64,000 nucleotides of DNA from Cyclobacterium roseum. GTDB taxonomy: Bacteria > Bacteroidota > Bacteroidia > Cytophagales > Cyclobacteriaceae. Numbering within the stretch: position 1 is the first letter of the stretch; each line of letters begins with the position of its first letter. A program made the position numbers and the translations under genes. The stretch covers positions 53,917 to 117,916 of the forward strand of contig NZ_WNKF01000015.1 of NCBI RefSeq assembly GCF_010119225.1, given 5' to 3'. The notes under the pieces were generated by a model. It had not been told where the DNA came from and made no database searches. It saw only the letters and a program-made list of their open reading frames with translations. This document shows, in pieces, positions 1-9,026 of this stretch.

Positions 1-1
1 A

Positions 2-457
2 TTTTTATATTACCTGGAACCGGGGCAGACCTGCGCCCTTTCCCTAACCTGTTGCTCTGCTTCCAAACCCAGCGAGATAAAGGCCGTTGCCGAAGAGCGT
101 TCGGTTATATTGGCCATACCTGTTCAGGTACACGAGCAATGGTCCGATGAATTTAAACAATGGAAGGACTATGTGTCCAGTACCTACCAATTCCGGTTTC
201 AGGAAATGCTGGAGACACTGGATGCGGTAGCCTTTAAGCGCATGGATGAGCGACTGATGCGCTACATTGTAACCAAAATGAAACAGGCCAAAGCCAACGA
301 ACTGCACACCACTCATCAGGAAATTGCCTCCGAATTGGGAACATCGCGTGAAGTAATTTCCCGCTTGCTAAAGCAGTTGGAAAAGAAGAAGTGGATAGAA
401 CTGGGTAGGAATGTGATTTATATCAGAGATGATTTTGAAGAGTTGATTAGCAAATAA
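2..457 (+). CDS. Crp/Fnr family transcriptional regulator (5' end outside window)
   Basis: The frame is open from base 2 and gives about 151 residues, so the N-terminal part lies upstream of the window. The first part (FLYYLEPGQTCALSL and onward) fits the end of a cyclic-nucleotide-binding-type beta roll and includes a CC pair seen in several Bacteroidota members. A long linking helix follows, then a winged helix with the recognition segment ELGTSREVISRLLKQLEKK, typical of Crp/Fnr proteins. The TTG at 110 is only an internal codon, because the homology continues upstream of it. The protein is a DNA-binding regulator; ligand and targets cannot be told from this fragment. Confidence 0.85.
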   Translation, partial: FLYYLEPGQTCALSLTCCSASKPSEIKAVAEERSVILAIPVQVHEQWSDEFKQWKDYVSSTYQFRFQEMLETLDAVAFKRMDERLMRYIVTKMKQAKANELHTTHQEIASELGTSREVISRLLKQLEKKKWIELGRNVIYIRDDFEELISK

Positions 458-574
458 AATCCCTCTAAACCAGCGCATTGATGGCAACCTCTATATCTGC
501 TAAACAGAGCTACCGGGTGGTTCACTGGCAGGCATTTTTCTGCTACCAATAGGTTTTCACGACATGAATAGGTA

Positions 575-3500
575 ATGAATAAGTGGTTCCTTTTTCTGAG
601 TACTTGCTTTGGGTTTTTGTGGCTACCTATACTCAACGCGCAGGACACGAATTCCCTTAAGTTCAAAAAACTGGAAATGGATAAAAACCTTTCCAGTGGA
701 AATGTGCAGGCCATTTTTCAGGATGAAGATGGATACATGTGGTTGGGGACAAATAATGGACTGAATCGATATGACGGATTCAGGCTTAAGAATTTTTTTG
801 CAGATCAGCGAGATTCCAGTACCATTAGCAGCAATTCGATATATAAGATTTTCCAAGGTCCCGAAGGAAATGTATGGTTTAAAGATTTCGATAAAATTGT
901 TGATGTCTACCTGAAAGATAAAGGCATTTTTGAACGGGACATGGACGAGATTTCCAGGCAGTATAAGTTACGGAGTTCCGACATCACCCGGGTTTTTGAA
1001 GATTCAGAAAAAAGATTCTGGTTTTTACATCCCTATGAAGGTATTAGTCTATTAGATAGCGGACTACAAGAGACCCAGTATTTTTTCTCCAAAAATTCGG
1101 AGGAAGGTACCATCAGCAGTAACCTGGTGACAGATATACAGGAAGATCCCCATGGTGATTTTTGGTTGGTTCATGCCAATGGATGGATCGACATCGTTTC
1201 CGGAAAGACGTTAACGGTTATTAAGCGTATTCCATTATCGGATGCAAAGAAAGACCTTCTCGAATGCTCCTTTGAGATGGTAATAGACCATGCCGGAAAT
1301 GCCTGGGTCTTTTGTCCGGATTACGCATTCGGTGTGTTTTGGGTTTCGGGGAGCACCTACATGGTACAATCTATTGATGATACCTCCGAGGAGATTCGAC
1401 TGAATAATCCACTGGTTAAATCAGTGCTGGAATATGCTCCCGGTCAAATTTGGGTAGCGACGGATCATGGAGGAATCAACATAATTGATACCCAAAAAAA
1501 AGAGGTACGGTACGTACTCAACCAACCGGAAAACCCCCAATCGCTGTCACATAATGCTGTTTATGCCTTGTTTCTGGATACCGATGGGATTGTATGGGTT
1601 GGAACGTTTAAAAGAGGAATCGATCTGTATCATCCGAGATTGAACCGCTTTGGTCTGATAAAACGGGAAATAGACCCGGAAAACCCCATTCCAAGAAATG
1701 ATGTGAATGCCATAGAGGAAGATTCTGAGGGCAATATCATCGTTGGCTCAAATGGCGGTGGCTTGTGGCGTTATGATCCTAAATCGAACGATTATTTGGA
1801 TGGTGCCCAATGGGAAAATGGGGGAAGTAAAGCGCCCGGATCGGATGCAGTGATAGTAGACCTGCTAACAGACCAATCGGGCACCCTTTGGATTGGTACC
1901 TACCAACGTGGCCTTTACAATTACGATGGGAAGGAATTTACACATTTTGAGGCGGAGCCGGGGAAATCAGGTGCCTTACAGGACAATAATGTATGGAAAA
2001 TATTTGAAGATAGTGCTGGAAGGTTGTGGGTAGGAACCCTGCGGGAAGGACTTTTCCTGATGGACAGGGAAAATGGCACCTTTACTCAATACAGGGCGGA
2101 GGGGCAAGGTATCCCATTGAATAACCAATATATTACTGGAATTACCGAAGATAAGGAAGGAAATATATGGGTAGGAGGGGGACGTGGTATCGATGTCTTT
2201 CACCCCGAAAATGGCTATCAGCGGTATTTTTCAGGGGAGGGAACAGACGGTACCGGACTTAGTAATGCGAATGTTTCGGAAATGATCCGGGATTCATTCG
2301 GAAATATTTGGGTAAGTACCGGAAAAGGCTTGTTTTATTACAATGAATCCACCGAATCATTTAAGGTTTTTGACCAATCCAGCGGTTTGAAAAATGATTT
2401 TCTGGTTAGCTTGGTGCCGGACCAGAATGGAGATTTGTGGCTAAGTTCCCAGAACGGACTGATTCACGCCGCCGTAAATCGTCACTCACGGGAATTGTCT
2501 CTAGGATTTAGGTGTTTTGCTACAGGAGATGGCTTACAGGGGGATTATTTTAATAAAAACGCTGCCTATTTGTCGGCAGAAGGCAGGGTGTATTTTGGAG
2601 GAGCGGATGGTATCAGTTACCTGGATCCGGAGACCTTTCCTTTCGTTGAGAAGGAATCTCAGGTGAAATTCACCGGTTTTCAGCTGTTTAACCAGCCAAT
2701 TGGCATCAATGAGACGGTTAATGGAAGGATATTGCTTGAAAAACCCCTGGATAAAACCCGATCCATACAATTGAAGCACCATGAGAATGTTTTTACCGTT
2801 TCCTTTTCGTCTCTGAATTACCTCAACCCTGAAAAAAGCAGCTTTCTTTATCGACTGGATGGATTTAGTAAGGATTGGGCGAGTAAGGAAGCCGGTCCTT
2901 TTGAAGTTACGTTTACTAATCTTGATCCGGGCACCTACACCTTGCAGGTTAGAGCTGCTTCGAGTGATGGGGTATGGGGGGATGAAGTGGCATCCCTTAG
3001 CATAGAAATATTAACTCCTTTCTGGTTAACGCCCCTGGCCTACGGGATGTACGGGCTGTCGTTTTTCCTGGCTTTCCTGTTTTTCTGGAAGTGGTTGGTG
3101 TCCCGGGAACGACAAAGGCTCCAGCGTGCGGAGGAAATCAAGGAGAATAAACGGCTAGCCGAACTGGATCAAATGAAGAATCGGTTTTTCACGAACGTGA
3201 GCCATGAATTTCGGACACCCTTGACGCTCATACTGGCCCCCATAGAAAAATTACTTAAAGACAAAAAAGAATCGGCTCCAGAGGCTTTTCAACTCCAAAC
3301 CATTCAAAAAAATGCTCAAAAGCTATTGCAGATGGTTAATCAGTTGCTAGAGGTACGTAAATTGGAAAATGACAGCCTGAAATTGGTATTGACCCAAGGA
3401 GACATGGTGACATTCATGGAGGAGCAAGTCCGTTCTTTTCAAAGTCTGGCCATACAGAAGCATATCGGCCTGACCTTTAGCTCCAATGTCCGGAACATCC

Positions 3501-4711
3501 CCGCCTCCTTTGATACCGATATGATGGGTAAAATGATTACCAACCTGCTATCCAATGCCTTTAAGTTTACCCCAGCTAATGGGGAAATAAATGTTAGTCT
3601 GGACTTTCAACAACACAGCCTTGAAAAAGGCTTCCTTCAAATCAAGGTGAAAGATTCAGGAGTAGGAATAGGAAAAGAGCAATTAGATCGAATCTTTGAA
3701 CGCTATGTTACCCTGGGTTCCCACGAAAACCAGGGTACAGGCATCGGGCTTGCTTTGGTCAGGGAGTATGCGAAAGTGCATGGCGGTACTGCCCGTGTTT
3801 CCAGCCTTCCGGGTCAGGGGGCTACGTTTACCGTCTCTCTCCCCTTGGATTTGAGTGAAGGCTACCTGATTTGGGAAGAATTTTTCATGGATGCCGGAAA
3901 AGAAGAGTTGATCGCATCCGGTACCGGATCGGGAGTTCCCAGGGAGGAGCTTCCCACGATGTTGTTGGTGGAAGATAATCCGGACCTCAGGCAGTACCTG
4001 GTGGAAGTACTGAAGGATGCTTATTTTATTTATCAGGCCTCGAACGGAAAAGAAGCCCTTGAATTAGCTTTCCGGCACCTTCCGGACATCATTCTTTCGG
4101 ATGTGCTAATGCCGGAAATGGATGGGGTAGCTTTTTGCCGGGCGGTAAAGAATGATATTAAGACTTCGCATGTGCCGGTAGTCTTACTTACCGCCAGGAC
4201 GGCCGATGAGGATCGGTTGCTTGGATTGGATTCCGGTTGCAACCTTTATTTAAATAAACCTTTCAATCTGGAAATTTTACGTTCATCCCTGAGTAATCTG
4301 TTGAAGGAAAAAGAAAGGCTCCAGAGACGGTATCGAAAGTTGATAACCGTGGAAACGAGTGAAGCCGAATTGGAATCACTCGATGATAAATTAATGCAAA
4401 AAGCGGTAGCTTTGGTGGAAAAGCAAATCGACAATCCTGATTTTTCCGTGGAAATTTTAAGTAAATCCATGGGAATGAGCAGGGTACACTTGTACAAAAA
4501 AATAATCGCCCTTACCGGTCAAAGCCCGCTGGAATTTATCAGGACCATTCGCTTGCAGCGGGCAGCTCAATTACTGGGAATGAATCAGTATACGGTAGCC
4601 GAGGTTGCATACAAAGTAGGATACAACAATGCCAAATATTTCTCCAAACATTTTAAAGCCAACTATGGAAAAATTCCATCCCAATACCAAAAAGAAATTG
4701 AGAATGATTAA
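575..4711 (+). CDS. Hybrid two-component system sensor/regulator (HTCS), one-component AraC type
   Basis: A 1378-residue protein with a signal peptide (1-22), a periplasmic two-component-propeller sensor made of repeats such as GYMWLGTNNGLNRYDG (about 25-700), a Y_Y_Y domain (about 720-815), one membrane helix (about 820-842), a HisKA domain with phosphoacceptor H877 in NVSHEFRTPLT, a HATPase domain (N box near 990, GTGIGLALV), a receiver with phosphorylated D1176, and a C-terminal AraC-type HTH (about 1280-1376). Such proteins sense oligosaccharides in the periplasm and directly activate glycan-use genes. The fucosidase gene downstream overlaps its stop by 8 bases, so the likely regulon includes fucosylated glycan degradation. 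All key phosphotransfer residues are present. Confidence 0.96.
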   Translation: MNKWFLFLSTCFGFLWLPILNAQDTNSLKFKKLEMDKNLSSGNVQAIFQDEDGYMWLGTNNGLNRYDGFRLKNFFADQRDSSTISSNSIYKIFQGPEGNVWFKDFDKIVDVYLKDKGIFERDMDEISRQYKLRSSDITRVFEDSEKRFWFLHPYEGISLLDSGLQETQYFFSKNSEEGTISSNLVTDIQEDPHGDFWLVHANGWIDIVSGKTLTVIKRIPLSDAKKDLLECSFEMVIDHAGNAWVFCPDYAFGVFWVSGSTYMVQSIDDTSEEIRLNNPLVKSVLEYAPGQIWVATDHGGINIIDTQKKEVRYVLNQPENPQSLSHNAVYALFLDTDGIVWVGTFKRGIDLYHPRLNRFGLIKREIDPENPIPRNDVNAIEEDSEGNIIVGSNGGGLWRYDPKSNDYLDGAQWENGGSKAPGSDAVIVDLLTDQSGTLWIGTYQRGLYNYDGKEFTHFEAEPGKSGALQDNNVWKIFEDSAGRLWVGTLREGLFLMDRENGTFTQYRAEGQGIPLNNQYITGITEDKEGNIWVGGGRGIDVFHPENGYQRYFSGEGTDGTGLSNANVSEMIRDSFGNIWVSTGKGLFYYNESTESFKVFDQSSGLKNDFLVSLVPDQNGDLWLSSQNGLIHAAVNRHSRELSLGFRCFATGDGLQGDYFNKNAAYLSAEGRVYFGGADGISYLDPETFPFVEKESQVKFTGFQLFNQPIGINETVNGRILLEKPLDKTRSIQLKHHENVFTVSFSSLNYLNPEKSSFLYRLDGFSKDWASKEAGPFEVTFTNLDPGTYTLQVRAASSDGVWGDEVASLSIEILTPFWLTPLAYGMYGLSFFLAFLFFWKWLVSRERQRLQRAEEIKENKRLAELDQMKNRFFTNVSHEFRTPLTLILAPIEKLLKDKKESAPEAFQLQTIQKNAQKLLQMVNQLLEVRKLENDSLKLVLTQGDMVTFMEEQVRSFQSLAIQKHIGLTFSSNVRNIPASFDTDMMGKMITNLLSNAFKFTPANGEINVSLDFQQHSLEKGFLQIKVKDSGVGIGKEQLDRIFERYVTLGSHENQGTGIGLALVREYAKVHGGTARVSSLPGQGATFTVSLPLDLSEGYLIWEEFFMDAGKEELIASGTGSGVPREELPTMLLVEDNPDLRQYLVEVLKDAYFIYQASNGKEALELAFRHLPDIILSDVLMPEMDGVAFCRAVKNDIKTSHVPVVLLTARTADEDRLLGLDSGCNLYLNKPFNLEILRSSLSNLLKEKERLQRRYRKLITVETSEAELESLDDKLMQKAVALVEKQIDNPDFSVEILSKSMGMSRVHLYKKIIALTGQSPLEFIRTIRLQRAAQLLGMNQYTVAEVAYKVGYNNAKYFSKHFKANYGKIPSQYQKEIEND

Positions 4712-6776
4712 TCGTAACTTGCTGATAGTCCTGTTTTGTTTTATAGCTGCCTGTTCTGCTCCTAAAGCGGATCCTCCCGAAGCCGTCTTGCCGGTGCCTC
4801 ACGAGCGGCAGCTTGTTTGGCAGGACATGGAATTCTATGCCTTTGCCCATTTTAATATGAACACCTTTACCAATATGGAATGGGGCCTGGGAGATGAAGA
4901 TCCTGCCTTGTTTAACCCCACTGAATTCGACCCGGCGCAATGGGCCAGGATCTGTAAAGCTGCCGGAATGAAAGGGATCATTCTTACCGCCAAACACCAC
5001 GATGGATTTTGCCTCTGGCCCACAGCTACTACTGATCATTCGGTTAAAAATGCTGCCTGGAAAGAGGGTAAGGGGGATATCATTCGGGAGGTGTCGGATG
5101 CTTTCCGTGCGGAAGGACTTAAATTTGGGGTTTACCTATCTCCCTGGGACAGAAATCATCCGGATTATGGTAAACCGGAATACATAGCGGTCTTTCGGGA
5201 ACAACTTCGGGAATTATTGACCAATTACGGGGATATCTTTGAAGTGTGGTTTGACGGGGCTAATGGAGGCACCGGTTATTACGGAGGTGCCAACGAAGAA
5301 AGGCGAGTGGATAAGCGAAACTATTACGATTGGAAAACTACCTACGAATTAATCCGTGAACTGCAGCCCAATGCCGTTATATTTGGAGATGCAGGACCGG
5401 ATGTACGGTGGGTAGGCAATGAGCACGGATATGCCTATGAAACCACCTGGTCAAACCTGATGCGGGACTCCATTTATGGAGGCATGCCTGAATATGCGGA
5501 AAAGTATTCCGCCGGTCAGGAAAATGGAACCCATTGGGTTCCGGCAGAGGCAGACGTTTCCATCCGGCCGGGTTGGTATTATCATCCCTATGAAGATCAC
5601 AAAGTAAAGTCCCTGCCTCAACTGTTGGATATCTATTACCGAAGTATAGGCAGAAACAGTTCCTTACTATTGAACTTTCCCATTGACAAGCGTGGTAAAA
5701 TTCACGAGAATGACGAGGCCCAGCTTATGAAATTGGTTGATAAAATCCACGAGGATTTTTCTTCGCCCCTGCCTTTAGAGAACGCAAGGCTTTCGGCAAG
5801 CTCCACGCATGGTCAGGGGTTTGAAGTAGAAAATACAATTAGCGGGGATGATGACCTGTATTGGGCGGCTGAAGATGGAACAACCAATGCCACTATTCAA
5901 ATTGAATTTGATGAACCAGTTCGGTTTAACCGATTTTTGGCTCAAGAAAATATAGCCCTGGGACAACGGATTAAGTCCTTTGACCTGGAAATAAAAACGA
6001 CGAATGGGGGCTGGCAAAAGCTGTCCTCCGGAACGACGGTCGGTTATAAAAGGATACTTCGGTTGCCGGATACAGAAACCACAGCTGTTCGGTTGGTGAT
6101 AACAGATGCGAAAGCCAGTCCTACCCTTCAGCACCTGGGTTTTTTCCTGGCACCGAAGGTGTTGCTTCCCCCCAGCATTACCAGAGAAAAATCCGGTTTG
6201 GTGAGGCTGAAAGCACCGGAGGAAGGCCTGGAACTGCTGTACACCCTGGACGGGACCGACCCGAAAGAGAATGGACAAGTATATACCGATGCCTTCACCG
6301 TATTGCAGCCAACCGAAATCCAGGTACTTTCCAGGGATAAAGGTACGGGCGAGACGAGTGAAGTGGCTAAAAAGGAACTTCAAATAGCTCGAAAAAACTG
6401 GAAAGTATTGGGTGATGGGGAGAATACCGACCATTTAATTGATGAGAATCCGGAAACAAATTACTTTACAGAAACCAATGCGGTATCCATAGATTTGGGG
6501 GAATCCTATTTACTTAAAGGATTTACCTATTACCCCATGCAAAACAGGTATTTGTCCGGCTTGATCACCAATTATGCATTTTATGTTAGCAATAATGGGT
6601 CACAATGGAAGAAAGTCAGCGAGGGCGAATTCGGCAATATTGTAAACAGTCCCATCGAACAACGGGTAAATTTTGCCCCAGTAGAGGCCAGGTATATCCA
6701 GTTGAGGGCGCTGGATAAAATGGATGAAAATCCGGCAAGCTTTGCGGAGATTGGTGTCCTGGTTGATAACCAATAA
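4704..6776 (+). CDS. Alpha-L-fucosidase (GH29) lipoprotein with discoidin-like C-terminal modules
   Basis: Start 4704 is preferred because it gives a clean lipoprotein signal (MINRNLLIVLFCFIAAC, lipobox IAAC); an in-frame ATG at 4629 would add 25 residues without signal character. The 690-residue protein has the GH29 barrel with TAKHHDGFCLW and the probable nucleophile D184 in EVWFDGANGG. It then has an F5/8 type C-like domain, a chitobiase-C-like segment (LLYTLDGTDP) and a second F5/8 C-like domain. It should release alpha-L-fucose from glycans at the cell surface or in the periplasm. The 8-base overlap with the HTCS gene suggests co-transcription and translational coupling. Confidence 0.93.
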   Translation: MINRNLLIVLFCFIAACSAPKADPPEAVLPVPHERQLVWQDMEFYAFAHFNMNTFTNMEWGLGDEDPALFNPTEFDPAQWARICKAAGMKGIILTAKHHDGFCLWPTATTDHSVKNAAWKEGKGDIIREVSDAFRAEGLKFGVYLSPWDRNHPDYGKPEYIAVFREQLRELLTNYGDIFEVWFDGANGGTGYYGGANEERRVDKRNYYDWKTTYELIRELQPNAVIFGDAGPDVRWVGNEHGYAYETTWSNLMRDSIYGGMPEYAEKYSAGQENGTHWVPAEADVSIRPGWYYHPYEDHKVKSLPQLLDIYYRSIGRNSSLLLNFPIDKRGKIHENDEAQLMKLVDKIHEDFSSPLPLENARLSASSTHGQGFEVENTISGDDDLYWAAEDGTTNATIQIEFDEPVRFNRFLAQENIALGQRIKSFDLEIKTTNGGWQKLSSGTTVGYKRILRLPDTETTAVRLVITDAKASPTLQHLGFFLAPKVLLPPSITREKSGLVRLKAPEEGLELLYTLDGTDPKENGQVYTDAFTVLQPTEIQVLSRDKGTGETSEVAKKELQIARKNWKVLGDGENTDHLIDENPETNYFTETNAVSIDLGESYLLKGFTYYPMQNRYLSGLITNYAFYVSNNGSQWKKVSEGEFGNIVNSPIEQRVNFAPVEARYIQLRALDKMDENPASFAEIGVLVDNQ

Positions 6777-6900
6777 ATAAGCTGGTTTAAAGGCCGGTTA
6801 TTGCTGTTTTATAATTTAAAACTTTAAGAGTTTGGAAGTTTGGTTTAGTTTTTGTGTTTTTTGAATAAATTGTTTTATTAATCAACCAAACCAATAAACT

Positions 6901-7065
6901 ATGTTAACTTGGGTAATTGTATTTCTGGTAGTAGCCTTGATTGCTGCAATATTAGGTTTCTCCGGACTCGCTTCCGGACTCGCATCCATCGCTAAAATTA
7001 TTTTTTACATATTTGTAATTCTGTTGGTGATCAGTCTTATAGCAGGGGGATTAAACGGATTTTAA
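6901..7065 (+). CDS. DUF1328 family small membrane protein
   Basis: A 54-residue open frame starting MLTWVIVFLVVALIAAILGF, with GLASGLASIAKIIF in the middle and a second hydrophobic stretch ending LLVISLIAGGLNGF. Length, start and the two short hydrophobic helices with a glycine-rich linker fit the DUF1328 (YtjA-like) family of inner-membrane peptides of unknown function. It stands alone between the fucosidase and a strong hairpin terminator that starts 6 bases after its stop codon. The terminator supports this being an expressed gene. Confidence 0.85.
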   Translation: MLTWVIVFLVVALIAAILGFSGLASGLASIAKIIFYIFVILLVISLIAGGLNGF

Positions 7066-7070
7066 TGATA

Positions 7071-7107
7071 AAACGCGGCCAACCCTTAATTACGATTGGC
7101 CGCGTTT
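7071..7107. terminator. Bidirectional intrinsic terminator
   Basis: Perfect 12-bp inverted repeat aaacgcggccaa / ttggccgcgttt with a 13-base loop, located between the ends of two converging genes. A- and T-rich stem ends on both sides would allow use in both directions. Confidence 0.85.
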
Positions 7108-7133
7108 CCTAATCCGGAAGGTAAACTTCTCTC

Positions 7134-8153
7134 TTAGTAAGTCACTATTTCTTCCTTGGCCGAAACATGAACTACTTCTTCCAAAAAATCAATGGAAGCA
7201 TCCAGTACTTCGTCCCAATGATCGGTTTTGATGCGAGAAGCAATCACATGATCGCCCGCATCGGGAAATGCCACTTTTCTTTTGAGCGATTCCGGTGTAT
7301 CGATTTGCGCGTACATGTCTAGCATGGCGGGCACCGATACCACTTTGTCCTGGATTTCCTCATTTTTGTAAAAATAGCCCATAAACAGCGGCTGCTCCAC
7401 CTCTTTAAACGTTTCGGCATTCATCTCACTTTTTACCAGAATAGCCAGGCTGCTGTATGCATTGATATGCAGGCGATCGGACCAGTACTTTCCTTCTTCG
7501 GTTTCCCGGGGTACTTCCATAATACCATCTTCCGTCATGGTCAACTTCATCAATGTTTTCATCCAGGGTTGGAAAAGGGGATCCAACCGGTCACCATAAA
7601 TGCCTATACAGGGAGAATATAAAAGAACCGCATGGATTTCCGGTCGTTCTTCAGCCAAAACCAATGACAAAGCCCCGCCCATAGAGGTGCCAATTACAAT
7701 CACTTTCTCTCCTAATTGCTTGCTGATCATATAGGCCTCCCGGGCTCCCTGAACCAAATCGGGGGCATTGAGATATTCAAATGCATTCGGCCGGCTAATC
7801 CCATGCTCCGGAAGCCGGCTTAAATAGAGATTAGCACCAAAATGTTCGGCAATTTTGCGATGTACCGGATCACCTTCCATGTGGCTGGCACCAAATCCAT
7901 GCACGTACAAAATGCTATAGGGCGTTTTCGCTTTTCTAAGACTATCAGCCCAAATGATTTGTGCCCGATTGTGGGGTTTCAATCCGGCTACCGTATCTTC
8001 TTTCTGCTGGATATAGGTTTCGAGGCTTGCCAAATCTGCCGGGACTTCCGGATAAGTACCACTGAGGTCCTGGATGCTTTCTTTGGGACCCAACATGTAT
8101 AGGAAAACCAGCAAAATGGCAGATCCCATCAGCCAGGGAATGATTCGTTTCAT
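7134..8153 (-). CDS. Membrane-anchored alpha/beta hydrolase (serine hydrolase)
   Basis: Alpha/beta hydrolase of 339 residues with an N-terminal signal anchor (MKRIIPWLMGSAILLVFLYM), an oxyanion motif HGFGAS and the nucleophile elbow GTSMGG. C-terminal DAGDH supplies the likely catalytic His. Start 8153 is preferred: it lies 4 bases after the proC stop, while the ATG at 8177 would overlap proC and precede the hydrophobic segment with eight polar residues. Probably an esterase or lipase-like enzyme facing the periplasm; substrate unknown. Co-oriented with proC, likely one transcript. Confidence 0.85.
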   Translation of the reverse strand: MKRIIPWLMGSAILLVFLYMLGPKESIQDLSGTYPEVPADLASLETYIQQKEDTVAGLKPHNRAQIIWADSLRKAKTPYSILYVHGFGASHMEGDPVHRKIAEHFGANLYLSRLPEHGISRPNAFEYLNAPDLVQGAREAYMISKQLGEKVIVIGTSMGGALSLVLAEERPEIHAVLLYSPCIGIYGDRLDPLFQPWMKTLMKLTMTEDGIMEVPRETEEGKYWSDRLHINAYSSLAILVKSEMNAETFKEVEQPLFMGYFYKNEEIQDKVVSVPAMLDMYAQIDTPESLKRKVAFPDAGDHVIASRIKTDHWDEVLDASIDFLEEVVHVSAKEEIVTY

Positions 8154-8157
8154 CTGT

Positions 8158-8958
8158 TTATTTCTTAATGTCTTCATAAGAGGCGACTACGCCCCTAACC
8201 ATGGCAGAGCTAAACCCGTGGTGCTCCATTTCATTCAGCCCCTTGATCGTGCTACCCTTTGGAGTAGTCACCTTGTCAATGGCAGCTTCCGGATGAATTC
8301 CCTTTTGAATGATCAATTCCGCGGCCCCTTTTACCGTTTGATTTACGATTTTATTAGCCGTTTTGGCATCAAACCCGATCTGAATCCCTCCCTGGGTCAT
8401 GGCCCGCATAAAGCGCAACACAAATGCCGTTCCACAGGCACCCAATACAGTGGCAGCCTCCATCAAATGTTCCTCTATGGTGATGGAGATACCCACACTA
8501 TTGAAAATGGATTTTACCATGTCCTCGGATTCGCTCGTAAAATCCTCCCCGCAAATGCAAGTGATGGATTCTTTAATATCGGCCGCGATGTTTGGCATCA
8601 CCCGGAACACGGTAGTACCGGGTTCTAATTCCTTTTTAATGGCAGCCAATGAGATTCCTGATGCTAACGAGGCAATCACCTGCTTTTCCTTAGACAGGAA
8701 TGGCTGAATCTCCTGAAGAACAGGAACGATATTGTAGGGTTTAACCCCCAGAATGACAAAGTCGGCCTCCCGGACAGCTTCTTTGTTGTCTGCCAGTACG
8801 CGTACGCCCTGAGATTGCAGGTAAAAAAGGCTTTCCGGATGCCTTTTGGTAACGGTTAGGTTTTTACCATCGAAACCCTTACTTCCCAATAATCCATTGA
8901 CGATGGAAAGTCCCAGGTTTCCACAACCTATGATGGCGATTTTTTTGTTGGTTTCCAT
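8158..8958 (-). CDS. proC: Pyrroline-5-carboxylate reductase
   Basis: A 266-residue protein with an N-terminal Rossmann fingerprint (IAIIGCGNLGLSIVNGLL) and the C-terminal P5CR signature (VTTPKGSTIKGLNEMEHHGF). It catalyses the NAD(P)H-dependent reduction of 1-pyrroline-5-carboxylate to L-proline, the last step of proline synthesis, in the cytoplasm. Length is normal for the family. The downstream hydrolase follows after 4 bases. No other proline genes are in the window. Confidence 0.95.
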   Translation of the reverse strand: METNKKIAIIGCGNLGLSIVNGLLGSKGFDGKNLTVTKRHPESLFYLQSQGVRVLADNKEAVREADFVILGVKPYNIVPVLQEIQPFLSKEKQVIASLASGISLAAIKKELEPGTTVFRVMPNIAADIKESITCICGEDFTSESEDMVKSIFNSVGISITIEEHLMEAATVLGACGTAFVLRFMRAMTQGGIQIGFDAKTANKIVNQTVKGAAELIIQKGIHPEAAIDKVTTPKGSTIKGLNEMEHHGFSSAMVRGVVASYEDIKK

Positions 8959-9026
8959 TGCTGGTTTTTTTTATAACGTGAGGGGGTAAAATTAATCAAT
9001 TATTCACGGAAAGGTAATTTTATTAC

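Noticed and set aside
44..316. Minus-strand 90-residue frame at the window start
   Set aside because: It lies opposite the Crp/Fnr coding region, which has clear domain signs; the minus frame has none.
4629..4703. Upstream ATG of the fucosidase frame
   Set aside because: It would place 25 residues before a complete lipoprotein signal and overlap the HTCS HTH region by 83 bases.
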